From: Candidatus Kapaibacterium sp. | GTDB lineage: Bacteria; Bacteroidota; Ignavibacteria; Kapaibacteriales; NICIL-2 | Length of the DNA stretch: 64,000 nucleotides | NCBI GenBank assembly: GCA_026003475.1 | Contig: BPHJ01000001.1 | Location: 2,095,246 to 2,159,245, forward strand | Direction: 5' to 3' | Shown: piece after piece, positions 36,957 to 47,454 of the stretch | Position numbering within the stretch: position 1 is the first letter of the stretch | How the letters are laid out: each line of letters begins with the position of its first letter | Made by a program: the position numbers and the translations under genes | Notes under the pieces: generated by a model | What the model was told of the DNA's origin: nothing | Databases searched by the model: none | The model's input: only the letters and a program-made list of their open reading frames with translations

Positions 36957-39900
36957 ATGAATCGTGGATATGGTTTTCGGCAACTACTGGTGCGACAAAT
37001 CGTTGCACTTGCCGCCTTGCTTGTTGGAATGCTCTCTACGGTCGGGTTGGATGCCCAACCTGTTCGTCCAGAGATTCCGAAGTTGAGTTTGACAGGTCGA
37101 GAGGGGGGGTACAATACGTCATTCTATCCGGATGGCCGTCTCTGGGTGCCAGCTGGTATTGGGAATCAGCCGCGGTACATCCTTGTGCCTGTCTTCATTA
37201 AGAACTGCTGGGTTACTGCGGGTGGTTATCAAGCACGTCCAATTTACAGCATTCGGTTCAAGTTCCAATACGACAGTTCTGCTTTCCGCGCTGTCGGAGT
37301 GCAGACACGCGGTCCGGTCTATAGTGGAACGCACCCTAATGTGCGGATTGATGGTTTTGACGTCCCAACCATTGCCGATGGATGGCAAATTTCGTGGGAT
37401 GATGCGCGAGACACTACTTACCTAACATTTTATTCCCCACTGATTCCCATCACGAATAACCGCCTCAGAGGGCGTAGAGTAAACGTTGTGATGCAATCAA
37501 GTACACCATTGCCACCAACAGGTGATCCGAGTGTACAAGATTGTAATGGATTTGATTATATGCCGCTATGTTACATCAAGTTGGAAGTGAAGGGACGCCC
37601 TGGACTCTTGGAAAGTGACGTATCCGCCCTTGCGATCCCGCCAGATTCGATTTACTACAATACACTTGATGTCATCAATGAATCACCATTTCCCGGTGAC
37701 GTGAATTATCCAGTACCTGGTAGGGTCAATAAGGATCGCTACTTGGCTGGCATTCGGTATCAGCGATCAGGCATTGAACCGGCAGCGGTGAATGATGTCG
37801 AGGTAGGCATGATATATGCGCATATCTATAATCCTGGACGCTTTGATTTTCTCCCACGACCAACAGGCCTCGATCCAAACGAGATCGCAGTCGTCAATGT
37901 CAATGATGGTGACAGTCTCTTTGCGGTCTCGCGCATTGTTTACCTCGACCCTGTGTTGCAAGGGCAAGCGCAAGCGCGTGTTCGAGTCAACGTTACACTC
38001 AAACCCGATGGAGTGCGTGCAAAGAATATCACTGTAGAATCAGATCAACCCTGGTTACTGTTCCAGGGTGTGTCAGCAGGTGGACCGTTCAAACAATTGA
38101 ACCCAACGGGTGTAGTTCGACGTGCCACGATCGGCTACATCGATCGAAATATCCTCGGTCCACCAAATGGCATTGGATTCCCTGATGCGGTGAATAATAA
38201 TCAACCGAATATCCCAGATCCTCTGCTCAATCTCGATATTGTGTGTGATCCTAATGCTGTCGGTTTCGACGATCCGAATATTCAGGACCCGAACGAGTTT
38301 GCCGGCAAGTACGAAGGCTACATTACCTTCCGCTCCGAAGATGTGGAAATCTCACCGGTACGACTGAAGGTAACATTCCTCTATATTCGCGTACCAGATG
38401 AAACGTACAACGGCGTCTCCACAGTCTGGGCACCGCGAGGAATCGAACTGAAGATTCGCAATTCTGCACCCACACCCCAACAGACCCGACTCCTATTCGG
38501 GACCGGCTTGCGTGCAACAGTCAATGCAGACTCGCTCTTCGGTGAGTTTGCCTATCAGACACCGCCGAATGACGCGCAGTTCTATGCACGCTTCTTCCCA
38601 ATCAATGCAACAGATGGCTCTCAGGATAATGGGCTGGGTGATTTCACAGGAATATTCTCTTCCCGTGATATTCGCAACGTTTTCGATGATACAACGATTG
38701 TCTATCGCGTTCGTTTCTCTGCCGGTGGTGCGTTGAACTATCCAGTTGTCGTAACATGGGATCCGCGCTCATTCCCGGATGGTGCACAGCTGTTCCTGCG
38801 TGATATCGAAGGCGGGCAAATCTTTAGCATTGATATGCGCAATGCAACGCCGAACCCAGATGGAACAATGTCGTACACCATCCGTGATGCACAAGTTACT
38901 GCATTCGATATCGAGTACACACCGGCACGCGCAGTCCGCCAAACGACCAATGCGAAAGGCTGGAACTTGGTTTCCTTGCCGGTTCGCCCTTCGGATAATT
39001 TCTACTCTGTCGTCTTCCCGAACTTGCAGGGTGTCACGCCGATCAAATTCTCGCAAGACATCTACCAGCAAGAGGAACACCTCAAGGTGGGAGTTGGCTA
39101 TTTCGTGCGCTTCCCCAATCCTGATACCACAGTGATTTCCGGTATTCTCGTCAAGCAGATCAACAGCCGACTCTTCCCCGTCCGCGTCTATGATGGCTGG
39201 AATACGGTCGGCGCGCTCTCGGTGCCTGTCAGTGTTGATCGGATCACATTTGAACCGGCAACCCAAGGCGGTACACCACCTGTACGTGTGCCCCTGACGT
39301 TTGTCTACGAATACCAAACAAATCGTGGTTACCGCGCTGTATCGGAGCTAACCCCAGGGAAAGGATACTGGATCAAAGTCCGCGGACAGGGCTTCTACAA
39401 CCTCTCTGCGCCAACAACGCGTGGGAATGCATCGCTCGATGAGCTCGCAGCTCTTCTCCAATCGGCTGCAGAGCTTTCCATCTTTGATGCTGGTCATCGC
39501 AATGGTTTGCTCTACATTACCGATCTCCGTTCTTCCGAACCCATCGGTGAGATGCCACCGCTTCCACCAGTAGGGACCTTCGACGTACGCTTCGCTACCA
39601 ATACGCTTATCGCGACAGATGCAAATCCAATCGTGCATATCCAAGGTGCGGAGTATCCACTCACTCTCCGCCTCGCAAAGAGCACACATGCGTACACAAT
39701 ACTCGACGCAACCACCGGAACTGAGCTTGGAAAGCTCCTGCCGGGAACAAGTGTAACGATTACCGATCCAAATGTGACAGCAGTGCGACTGCTCCGTCAA
39801 ACACCCGCCGAGATCGGTTATAGCCTTCAGGTTATCCCGAATCCCGTCGAAACAACTGCTCTTGTACGGTTTACTGTTCCAGAAACAAGTGTTGCGACAG

Positions 39901-40073
39901 TGGATATCTACGATGCACTGGGGCAACGCGTACGCCAATTGTACAGCGGAACGGTCACGCCAGGCGAAACAACACTCGAGCTCAATACCGCAGAACTTCC
40001 TGCGGGTACCTACGTCGTGAAGGTGTCGAGTGGCAACCACACCGCTGTCGAGCGCATCACCATCGTGCGCTAA
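36957..40073 (+). CDS. Large secreted T9SS cargo protein, function unknown
   Basis: 1038 residues. The signal peptide is in residues 1-33 (ALAALLVGMLSTVGLDAQ); CAGGAG lies about 5 bp before the ATG at 36957. The N-terminal 650 residues are beta-rich with several cohesin/Ig-like stretches (IRFKFQYDSSAFRAVGVQ, ITVESDQPWLLFQGVSAGG). Residues about 660-830 form a module common in Ignavibacteria-type secreted proteins (NAKGWNLVSLPVRP, YDGWNTVGALSVPV, GKGYWIKVRG). The end is a clear T9SS sorting domain (QVIPNPVETTALVRFTVPET to VERITIVR). It is followed by a strong terminator, so it closes the transcription unit that may start before 33914. Confidence 0.8.
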   Translation: MNRGYGFRQLLVRQIVALAALLVGMLSTVGLDAQPVRPEIPKLSLTGREGGYNTSFYPDGRLWVPAGIGNQPRYILVPVFIKNCWVTAGGYQARPIYSIRFKFQYDSSAFRAVGVQTRGPVYSGTHPNVRIDGFDVPTIADGWQISWDDARDTTYLTFYSPLIPITNNRLRGRRVNVVMQSSTPLPPTGDPSVQDCNGFDYMPLCYIKLEVKGRPGLLESDVSALAIPPDSIYYNTLDVINESPFPGDVNYPVPGRVNKDRYLAGIRYQRSGIEPAAVNDVEVGMIYAHIYNPGRFDFLPRPTGLDPNEIAVVNVNDGDSLFAVSRIVYLDPVLQGQAQARVRVNVTLKPDGVRAKNITVESDQPWLLFQGVSAGGPFKQLNPTGVVRRATIGYIDRNILGPPNGIGFPDAVNNNQPNIPDPLLNLDIVCDPNAVGFDDPNIQDPNEFAGKYEGYITFRSEDVEISPVRLKVTFLYIRVPDETYNGVSTVWAPRGIELKIRNSAPTPQQTRLLFGTGLRATVNADSLFGEFAYQTPPNDAQFYARFFPINATDGSQDNGLGDFTGIFSSRDIRNVFDDTTIVYRVRFSAGGALNYPVVVTWDPRSFPDGAQLFLRDIEGGQIFSIDMRNATPNPDGTMSYTIRDAQVTAFDIEYTPARAVRQTTNAKGWNLVSLPVRPSDNFYSVVFPNLQGVTPIKFSQDIYQQEEHLKVGVGYFVRFPNPDTTVISGILVKQINSRLFPVRVYDGWNTVGALSVPVSVDRITFEPATQGGTPPVRVPLTFVYEYQTNRGYRAVSELTPGKGYWIKVRGQGFYNLSAPTTRGNASLDELAALLQSAAELSIFDAGHRNGLLYITDLRSSEPIGEMPPLPPVGTFDVRFATNTLIATDANPIVHIQGAEYPLTLRLAKSTHAYTILDATTGTELGKLLPGTSVTITDPNVTAVRLLRQTPAEIGYSLQVIPNPVETTALVRFTVPETSVATVDIYDALGQRVRQLYSGTVTPGETTLELNTAELPAGTYVVKVSSGNHTAVERITIVR

Positions 40074-40105
40074 CGGCACTGCGTCGAATTCATACGTCGT
40101 CAAGG

Positions 40106-40136
40106 GGGCACGTTCACTTCAGGAACGTGCCCTTTT
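40106..40136 (+). terminator. Rho-independent terminator
   Basis: GGGCACGTTC (40106-40115) and GAACGTGCCC (40123-40132) form a perfect 10-bp stem with a 7-base loop, followed by TTTT. It lies 32 bp after the T9SS cargo stop codon. Confidence 0.9.
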
Positions 40137-40164
40137 GCATTCTCATACAATCCATGTGAGTCTC

Positions 40165-40941
40165 ATGAGCCGCGTTACTCTTTGTTTCCTCGTAGCTGTT
40201 GCACTCCTTGCCCAAGAGCAGCCGCATATCGAGCTCCGCTTTACAGTAAGCGATGAGCGAAGCTCAGGTATTACATTGCGTTGTGGCATTGATTCGACGG
40301 CTACCGATGGGATTGACCCTTCGCTCGGAGAGTTTCCTCTGCCGGGACACCCACCGAGCGGATTCCATGCAGCTTGGGAGATAGTCACAGATGGAATCGG
40401 TGATTTGAGCTACGCCGATTTCCGCCCTTACCCAGCTAGTGCAGGGGAGCACTTCTACCGCGAGTATAGTCTCAACGTATCGCCAAAGCTCGCTGGACGC
40501 GGTGACCTGCTCATCTTTCGCTGGGAATATCCCTTCCCCCGCGGGATTGATTCTGTCGTCGTCAGCGACCGTTTGCAGGGAGCGCTTGTCCGTTTTGCTT
40601 TCAGTCCTAAAGGTGCCGATACCATCAGCGGCTCCTTTGCTGAGCTGGAACGATTCCTTGTGCGGGTGTACTATACGCCATCCCAGGTGCTCTCGGTCAA
40701 AGACACACGTCGAATCCATTCGTCGGCACTCTCCCTTGCTGATGGAACATTTTTCCTCCCTGTTCCTTTCCAGCCCGCGTCGTTGACTGTTTACGCACTC
40801 GATGGAAAGCAATGCGCCGTTCCATACACCTATGACGGCAGTGCTTTCTGCATCCGTGCTGATTCATTGCCACACGGGTGGTATGTGTTTGTGGCGATTT
40901 CTCCTCGTGGCGAAAAAGTAGAGCAGGTATTTGTGCGATAG
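40165..40941 (+). CDS. Secreted protein with a T9SS-like C-terminus
   Basis: 258 residues. A short signal peptide (MSRVTLCFLVAVALLAQEQ) precedes a beta-rich domain of unknown family (WEIVTDGIGDLSYADFRPY, LLIFRWEYPFPRGIDSVVV). The last 55 residues match the T9SS sorting-domain layout (SLTVYALDGKQCAVPYTYDG, LPHGWYVFVAISPRG, ending in EQVFVR). The start at 40165 is chosen because the signal peptide begins there. The gene lies after a strong terminator, so it needs its own promoter, which I could not identify. Confidence 0.65.
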   Translation: MSRVTLCFLVAVALLAQEQPHIELRFTVSDERSSGITLRCGIDSTATDGIDPSLGEFPLPGHPPSGFHAAWEIVTDGIGDLSYADFRPYPASAGEHFYREYSLNVSPKLAGRGDLLIFRWEYPFPRGIDSVVVSDRLQGALVRFAFSPKGADTISGSFAELERFLVRVYYTPSQVLSVKDTRRIHSSALSLADGTFFLPVPFQPASLTVYALDGKQCAVPYTYDGSAFCIRADSLPHGWYVFVAISPRGEKVEQVFVR

Positions 40942-40956
40942 CTTCGCTTCTGCAGT

Positions 40957-41021
40957 CTCAACGTTTCGGGGATTGTGCCGATACTGCATCGTGAAGTGAC
41001 AACCGATGCAGCAGCGTTGAG
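40957..41021 (+). repeat. Nested inverted repeats directly before a start codon
   Basis: An outer stem CTCAACG/CGTTGAG (40957-40963 with 41015-41021) encloses an inner stem TGCATCG/CGATGCA (40985-40991 with 41004-41010). The outer repeat ends at the base before ATG 41022, so folding would occlude the translation start. Alternatively it terminates the preceding gene. Confidence 0.55.
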
Positions 41022-41420
41022 ATGAGTTCGATGTCAGATTCTGGAGAAAGTTCTGTTGTGTCCTCCCGCCGACGTGCCGAGCAGGAACGTGGCGATTACT
41101 CCGAGGAGTTGACTATTCGAGAAGTACTCGATGCCCTCCAGCAACATCTGGCGCAGTTGCAGGTTCGGTGTTTCTCGACGTATCACGCATGTGCTGCAAT
41201 TGCAGATATTGCTCATGCGGGGATGGAGGTTCAATCCATTGGTACCCCCTACTTTTCTAGTATCGAAGCACTGGCAAGGAAGGAAGATGAGCACGCAGCA
41301 CTTGTGAGCGATCTTTTCGCAACGTGTGAGCAACTCATCGTCGAACTTCGCACTGCGGTTGCAAGCGTGGAGTCGGTGGAGCGGGAAACTATCCCTGCAG
41401 GGTACGATGAACACAGTTGA
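41022..41420 (+). CDS. Small helical protein of unknown function
   Basis: 132 residues, no family recognised. After a Ser/Arg/Glu-rich N-terminus the protein is strongly helical (TIREVLDALQQHLAQLQVRC, then LARKEDEHAALVSDLFATCE and VELRTAVASVESVE). There is no signal peptide or membrane segment, so it is probably cytoplasmic. ATG at 41031 is an alternative start. Its 3' end overlaps the next gene by 14 bp, which indicates coupled expression. The upstream nested inverted repeat may control it. Confidence 0.5.
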   Translation: MSSMSDSGESSVVSSRRRAEQERGDYSEELTIREVLDALQQHLAQLQVRCFSTYHACAAIADIAHAGMEVQSIGTPYFSSIEALARKEDEHAALVSDLFATCEQLIVELRTAVASVESVERETIPAGYDEHS

Positions 41421-41757
41421 GCAAACCTACCAGCAGGAACTCGAGCTTCGCTACCGTTCTGCAGAGGAAGCATTCGAAGATTGGCTTGAGCTTTCGCACA
41501 TTTCAGCGGTGCGCCGTGGGGTACCTGCAGGGGGCTACCTCCCTGCCGAGTTCGTAACAAAAGCATCAACGCCGGTGACAATCTACCACGAGGCGGAGCA
41601 TCAAGCTCACGCAATAACTGTGCTTGCGGAAAAAGATGCCTACGGCATCGTGCGTGCAATCAAGGTTCGGTGCTCGTGTGGGTGCAGTGCGACCATTGCA
41701 ATTGACTACGGGGAACAACCATTGTCGCAGCCTAACGTTCATAGTTCCGGTTCGTAG
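41407..41757 (+). CDS. Small protein with a CSCGC motif, unknown function
   Basis: 116 residues beginning at ATG 41407 inside the end of the previous gene. The N-terminal half is acidic and helical (YQQELELRYRSAEEAFEDWL). The C-terminal half ends with VRCSCGCSATIAIDYG, a cysteine cluster that could bind a metal. No family is recognised. A Cys cluster and overlap with the upstream gene suggest a two-protein unit of unknown role. Confidence 0.5.
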   Translation: MNTVEQTYQQELELRYRSAEEAFEDWLELSHISAVRRGVPAGGYLPAEFVTKASTPVTIYHEAEHQAHAITVLAEKDAYGIVRAIKVRCSCGCSATIAIDYGEQPLSQPNVHSSGS

Positions 41758-41959
41758 TGGCGGAAGGGGATTCGATCGGCTGCGAGGGCAATATCCTCTT
41801 TCTTCGACTGCGATGCCACAAGATGCCGGAAGTGGAGATGGCACGGTAGGGGAAAGAATAATGTTTTTGAGCGATGTCACCTCCACCCATGATTTTTGAC
41901 TTAGTCTAATAGACACCGGTATTTCTTCCCACGAAGTGAGGTCTCACCAGCATAGGAGC

Positions 41960-43132
41960 ATGGTCGTGATCAGCAGAAGAGTGGTTTTTGGTCTGCTGCT
42001 TAGTGCGGGAACTGCCATTGGGGTACGGGGGCAGCAGGACTGCAACAGCAGCGAATGGGTGAGCAACAGTTGGTGCAAAAGGGGAGCGCAGTGTACACCG
42101 TGTGTGCAGTTTGATTGCTATTGGCAACCATGTGCGGGAGCGTTGTGTACTGAATTTCCTCGCCGTGTAGTGAGTGCACAGCTACCGATGTGCTTGGTAC
42201 TCGATAGTACCTATCGTCCCCCGTTTTCTGAGGTATGGTGGCCGGACCCAGAGGATACAACGGTGCGGCGACTTGTGTTTTCCGCTGAGTATCTCTGGGA
42301 GGATTTCTGCTGTGCAGCACGTGCCTGGTCGTGCATCTGCGGCTGGGAAAGTCAGACATGTCGGTGTAGTGTCCGAGTGAAATTCTCTACAGATCCGACC
42401 CACTTCCCAGTGGGGAGTAGGATAACAGCCTATGCCATACCCTGGTGGTGGTGGCCGCAAGGTGATAGTTGTTTTGCGCTGTGTGACACCTTTGAGATTC
42501 GAATTAATAATACGCATTGGTACGTCGGAACGAATAGGGATTGGCAGTACATCGGATTGGACGAAATGGGGATGCCGCGTCGGTTCTTTTACAATCGCCG
42601 CTTTTGGGAAGCTGCGTGGAAGATTGACACCAGTACCCGACTCAAGAAGTATTATGCATATGACCTCTGCACGATCTTGACCCATGAGATTGGGCACATC
42701 TACGGGTTCGGGCATCACTGCAATGCACTAGTTTGCGACACCTGTTTTCAAGATGAGAACTTTCGTCGAGACCATCCAGAGCGGTGCCGGTGTTGCTACG
42801 AAGGTATCATGAACGGGCGAGGATTCACCGAACATGATCGGTGCATGTACGCAAAGCTCTACTGCCCGGAGCTTGCGTCGGTGCGCATTGATCAGACAGC
42901 GCCACGGGAGGCCGAAGGGCCGAGGCTGCAGCTGACAATTCCCTCTGGTGGTGCGTTGATTCGACTTCAAATCTATGACCTGCGTGGGCGACTGCTCGAA
43001 GAGATTCCGGCACAGTGGTACAACGGTGGGAACATGACGATCGAAGTGCCCACACGTGGTGTGTCGGGCGTGTATTTTTGTGTGGTAGAGGTCAATGGTG
43101 AGCGCTGCCTTCGGACCATCATTGTTCCATAA
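41960..43132 (+). CDS. Secreted Cys-rich metzincin metalloprotease with T9SS sorting domain
   Basis: About 390 residues. The signal peptide is MVVISRRVVFGLLLSAGTAIG; AGGAG ends 1 bp before ATG 41960, so GTG at 41966 may be the true start. The region after it is very rich in cysteine and tryptophan (CSSEW-like, then CCAARAWSCICGW and CRCS). The zinc-binding motif HEIGHIYGFGHH fits HExxHxxGxxH with ligands at about 242, 246 and 252, and a likely Met-turn follows in GIMNGR about 32 residues after the last ligand. Catalysis therefore looks intact. The last 75 residues are a T9SS sorting domain (LQLTIPSGGALIRLQIYDLR to LRTIIVP). It is probably a surface or released protease. Confidence 0.8.
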   Translation: MVVISRRVVFGLLLSAGTAIGVRGQQDCNSSEWVSNSWCKRGAQCTPCVQFDCYWQPCAGALCTEFPRRVVSAQLPMCLVLDSTYRPPFSEVWWPDPEDTTVRRLVFSAEYLWEDFCCAARAWSCICGWESQTCRCSVRVKFSTDPTHFPVGSRITAYAIPWWWWPQGDSCFALCDTFEIRINNTHWYVGTNRDWQYIGLDEMGMPRRFFYNRRFWEAAWKIDTSTRLKKYYAYDLCTILTHEIGHIYGFGHHCNALVCDTCFQDENFRRDHPERCRCCYEGIMNGRGFTEHDRCMYAKLYCPELASVRIDQTAPREAEGPRLQLTIPSGGALIRLQIYDLRGRLLEEIPAQWYNGGNMTIEVPTRGVSGVYFCVVEVNGERCLRTIIVP

Positions 43133-43190
43133 TAAGCATGAAGACAATGCGATACGTTGGATGTTTCACTGCTGAATTGTGGAGGTAGCG

Positions 43191-44222
43191 ATGAACAGGT
43201 ACCTTGCAACGGTAGCGGTGTGCATTGCAAGTGCGATGGCGCAGTTACCGAGAAATGCGTGCGGTGACCACAGCTTAATCTACCAGCTACCCTGGCCGCA
43301 GCGGTTGCCGCCACTTTCGATCTACATGCCCTACGATGTGCTCGTTGGGTACATCGGACTGGATTCTGCGAATTGGGCATCCCGGAACAAGCTGGGCGAC
43401 TCTCGCATGAGCGAGTTCCTGGAGCGTCGCGGGTCTTTCGATGATGACACGTTGCGGAAGATGGTGCGTTCGATGTTCGCGATGTGCGATTACAATCCGA
43501 TGCTCTATGAGGCTACGCTGAGTACACCGCGGTATCGAGTTGGTTTGTATGGCCTTGATCCGTATATGATCGGGAGTGAGATCCTCAGCGCGATCGAGAG
43601 GGCGTGGGGAAGCGACACAGCAAATAAGTACCGTGATTTAGCACTCCTGCGTGCTGATTACATTCTCCATGTAAAAGTCGAAGATACGATCCACACCAAA
43701 GAAAAAGTCATCGTCACGACATGTCAAGTGTTGGACGTTCTCAAAGGCCAGGTCGCGCCTGCCTGCGATCCGACCTACACGCATTGGACAGGCAGAGGTT
43801 CTGTCAAGAACATGGCTCCTGCTCCATCGGTGCTGAGCACGGGAACATGTCTGCAGTTTGTGTACATTCCACGATACAGGATTGGAGGATATGTTGATGT
43901 GATCTATCCTCCGTGGGATCGTTACATGGGCGATTCCATTTATCCAGGCAAGGAGTACATGGTAATGCTTGTCTATGCGATTCGGTGCTACGGCGACTCG
44001 GTGGGAGATTGGCACATGTTGACACCAATGATGATCGATATGAAATGCGAAAATTCACAGGATTGGTTCCAGGTGAGCCCCGCGGCGTACGCGATCGAGC
44101 AAGAAGGAAGCGAGAAAATTGTACGGATGCCATGGAACGAATTCGGATGGGGGACGAGCGTACCACTGGCGACGTTCAAGCAGCGGTTACGCTCGCGTAT
44201 CGAAGAGTTTCGGAGTTGGTAG
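43191..44222 (+). CDS. Exported protein of unknown function preceding a sigma factor
   Basis: 343 residues with a signal peptide (MNRYLATVAVCIASAMAQ). GGAGG lies 5 bp before ATG 43191. The mature part contains LGLDPYMIGSEILSAIE-like and DYILHVKVEDTIHTKEKVIV stretches and a loop rich in Tyr and Pro; no family is recognised. There is no clear T9SS sorting domain at the C-terminus (FKQRLRSRIEEFRSW). The gene is followed after 16 bp by the sigma-factor gene, in the same arrangement as at 13.5-15 kb. Confidence 0.6.
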   Translation: MNRYLATVAVCIASAMAQLPRNACGDHSLIYQLPWPQRLPPLSIYMPYDVLVGYIGLDSANWASRNKLGDSRMSEFLERRGSFDDDTLRKMVRSMFAMCDYNPMLYEATLSTPRYRVGLYGLDPYMIGSEILSAIERAWGSDTANKYRDLALLRADYILHVKVEDTIHTKEKVIVTTCQVLDVLKGQVAPACDPTYTHWTGRGSVKNMAPAPSVLSTGTCLQFVYIPRYRIGGYVDVIYPPWDRYMGDSIYPGKEYMVMLVYAIRCYGDSVGDWHMLTPMMIDMKCENSQDWFQVSPAAYAIEQEGSEKIVRMPWNEFGWGTSVPLATFKQRLRSRIEEFRSW

Positions 44223-44238
44223 GCAGGAGGATGGCGCA

Positions 44239-44898
44239 ATGGCACGTAAACGGAACGTTCCGGACTCGACGAAACCCCCACCGATAAAGGAGCGTGGCAA
44301 GCCAGAGGGAATCCCCCTGCCTCAACGGGCAGATGCCGCGCTTCGTCTCGAATCGCTTCGAGGGCGAGTTGTTCGACTCTTACGTAAGATCTGCTCCGAG
44401 CAAGAACTCGTCGAGGATGCATGGTGTGAGGGCCTTACCCGGATGCTGAACAAATTCCCCAATGGGGAGTGGGAATTTCTTGATGACGTGCGCCTTGTCA
44501 ACATCGTTTTCGGTGCTGCTCGGAACTGGCTCCGAGATCATGAGCCGTCGGTTCGTCTTACATCGCTTCTCCCTGACGTCGAGCACTGGGAGCTCAATCA
44601 AGGTGAACATTCAAACGCGGACGAGCTAATCACCGATCGATCATTGAATCCTGAAGAACTCGTCGCCTCACGAATCGATCTTCTGTGTGTGCTACGGCAG
44701 TTTTCTTGCGAAGAGCTCTTCTTCCTCTTTGCACGGTGGCTCGATTTTGAGCATGAAGAAATCGCTCACCTGGCAGGAATGCAGCCTGCTGCAGTGCGAC
44801 AACGGTGCACTCGAATTCAGCAAAAAGTGATTGAACGACTCAGGGAGGCTGGATTCGAAGCGAACAGAAGACGGTTCAGATCTACAAAGAAGAAATAA
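44239..44898 (+). CDS. Divergent sigma-70 family (ECF-like) sigma factor
   Basis: 219 residues. GGAGG lies 8 bp before ATG 44239. Region 2 is suggested by RLLRKICSEQELVEDAWCEG and FGAARNWLRDHEPS (about residues 48-115), and region 4 by LRQFSCEELFFLFARWLDFE with a helix-turn-helix around HEEIAHLAGMQPAAVRQRCT. The last helix (QQKVIERLREAGF) is typical. It belongs to the broad ECF-like class; which group is unknown. It directly follows an exported-protein gene and no anti-sigma gene is adjacent. It is different in sequence from the sigma factor at 13530-14120. Confidence 0.75.
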   Translation: MARKRNVPDSTKPPPIKERGKPEGIPLPQRADAALRLESLRGRVVRLLRKICSEQELVEDAWCEGLTRMLNKFPNGEWEFLDDVRLVNIVFGAARNWLRDHEPSVRLTSLLPDVEHWELNQGEHSNADELITDRSLNPEELVASRIDLLCVLRQFSCEELFFLFARWLDFEHEEIAHLAGMQPAAVRQRCTRIQQKVIERLREAGFEANRRRFRSTKKK

Positions 44899-44941
44899 AA
44901 ACTCCACAAAGAGGCGAGCTCAAGTTCCCCTCTCCTTGTGA

Positions 44942-46513
<1,572 letters not shown>

Positions 46514-46528
46514 CGGGATGGTGCTTCT

Positions 46529-46951
46529 ATGAGCGCAACACATTTGCACGTTGAAATCGTTACCCCGGAAGGCACGCTCTACAGCGGCTCTGCGCAAGCG
46601 GTGACGCTGCCGGGGGGGCTTGCTCCCTTCCAGGTGCTCGTCAATCACGCCCCGATTATCTCGACGCTCGAGCTTGGGCCACTGCGGATTCTCGATGCAG
46701 ATGGCAATGAGCATCTCTTCGCTGTCATGAGCGGTTTTGTCGAGGTCAAGCACAACCGCGTCAGCATCGTCGCCGAAGAGGTCGTCCGTGCCGAGGAAAT
46801 TGACACCACTGCCGTTCGAGCCGAGCGCGACCGGCTCGACGCAGAGCTCGAAGGTGAAACCGATCTGGCACGCCGCAACCAGCTCAAGCATCAACGTGCA
46901 CGTGCAGATGTCCTGCTCCGTGTTGCCCAGGAAGCCTCATTAGCAGAATGA
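46529..46951 (+). CDS. atpC: F1Fo ATP synthase subunit epsilon
   Basis: 140 residues. The N-terminal beta-barrel domain is evident (LHVEIVTPEGTLYSGSAQAV, then HAPIISTLELGPLRI and SGFVEVKHNRVSIVAEE), followed by the two-helix C-terminal domain rich in Arg and Glu. It couples rotation of the central stalk and regulates ATP hydrolysis. It is cotranscribed with atpD. Confidence 0.95.
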   Translation: MSATHLHVEIVTPEGTLYSGSAQAVTLPGGLAPFQVLVNHAPIISTLELGPLRILDADGNEHLFAVMSGFVEVKHNRVSIVAEEVVRAEEIDTTAVRAERDRLDAELEGETDLARRNQLKHQRARADVLLRVAQEASLAE

Positions 46952-47018
46952 CAGCAGCAGCTCCAACGGTAGTGTTGAGTGCAGTTCTCCCACGGAATCA
47001 CCGAGCTGATTCCATCCA

Positions 47019-47408
47019 ATGGATTCCGACCATGCGGTTGTCTTTTTCGACGGTGAGTGCGTGCTCTGCAGTCGCACGGTGCAGTGGATTCTGCGCCGCG
47101 ATCGGCGAGGGATTTTCCGGTTTGCGTCACTTCAATCACCGGTAGCGCGCCAGCTCTTCCCCGCTGCGACTGGTGAAACGGTTATTCTCCGGCTCGGTCA
47201 GGCAACGTACACTCGCTCTGCTGCAGTTGTGCGCATTTGTTGGTTGCTCGGTGGTTGGTGGCGTATGGTTGCGTTGCTGGTCTTTCTTGTCCCTGCGCCG
47301 CTTCGGGACGCTGTCTATCGGCTCATTGCGCGCTACCGATTCCATTGGTTCGGTCGGCAAGCATGCATGATTCCCCCGCCCCAGGAGCGCTGGCGGTTCC
47401 TCGAGTGA
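47019..47408 (+). CDS. DCC-family (DUF393) thiol-redox-like protein
   Basis: 129 residues. The N-terminus carries the family signature FFDGECVLCSRTVQW, with DxxCxxC at about residues 11-17. The LQSPVAR segment, the RSAAVVRICWLLGGWW helix and the C-terminal RYRFHWFGRQACMIPPP end fit DCC proteins, which are proposed to have a thioredoxin-like redox fold. Substrate unknown. The start at 47019 gives a complete domain; a different-frame ATG overlapping the atpC stop (46948) does not lead into it. It lies 67 bp after atpC and may be read from the atp promoter. Confidence 0.85.
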   Translation: MDSDHAVVFFDGECVLCSRTVQWILRRDRRGIFRFASLQSPVARQLFPAATGETVILRLGQATYTRSAAVVRICWLLGGWWRMVALLVFLVPAPLRDAVYRLIARYRFHWFGRQACMIPPPQERWRFLE

Positions 47409-47413
47409 GCGAG

Positions 47414-47422
47414 TAATTTTGC
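47414..47422 (+). promoter_or_regulatory. -7 promoter element of the methyltransferase gene
   Basis: TAATTTTGC fits TAnnTTTGC, 32 bp before the GTG start at 47455. The surrounding GAGTAATTTTGC is nearly repeated before the heme A synthase gene. Confidence 0.6.
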
Positions 47423-47454
47423 TCCGCGTTTACCAGTTCGTGCTTGCATAGCAG

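Noticed and set aside
46948..47145. 65-codon frame starting in an ATGA overlap with atpC
   Set aside because: It is in a different frame from the DCC-family protein, whose signature motif begins right after 47019.
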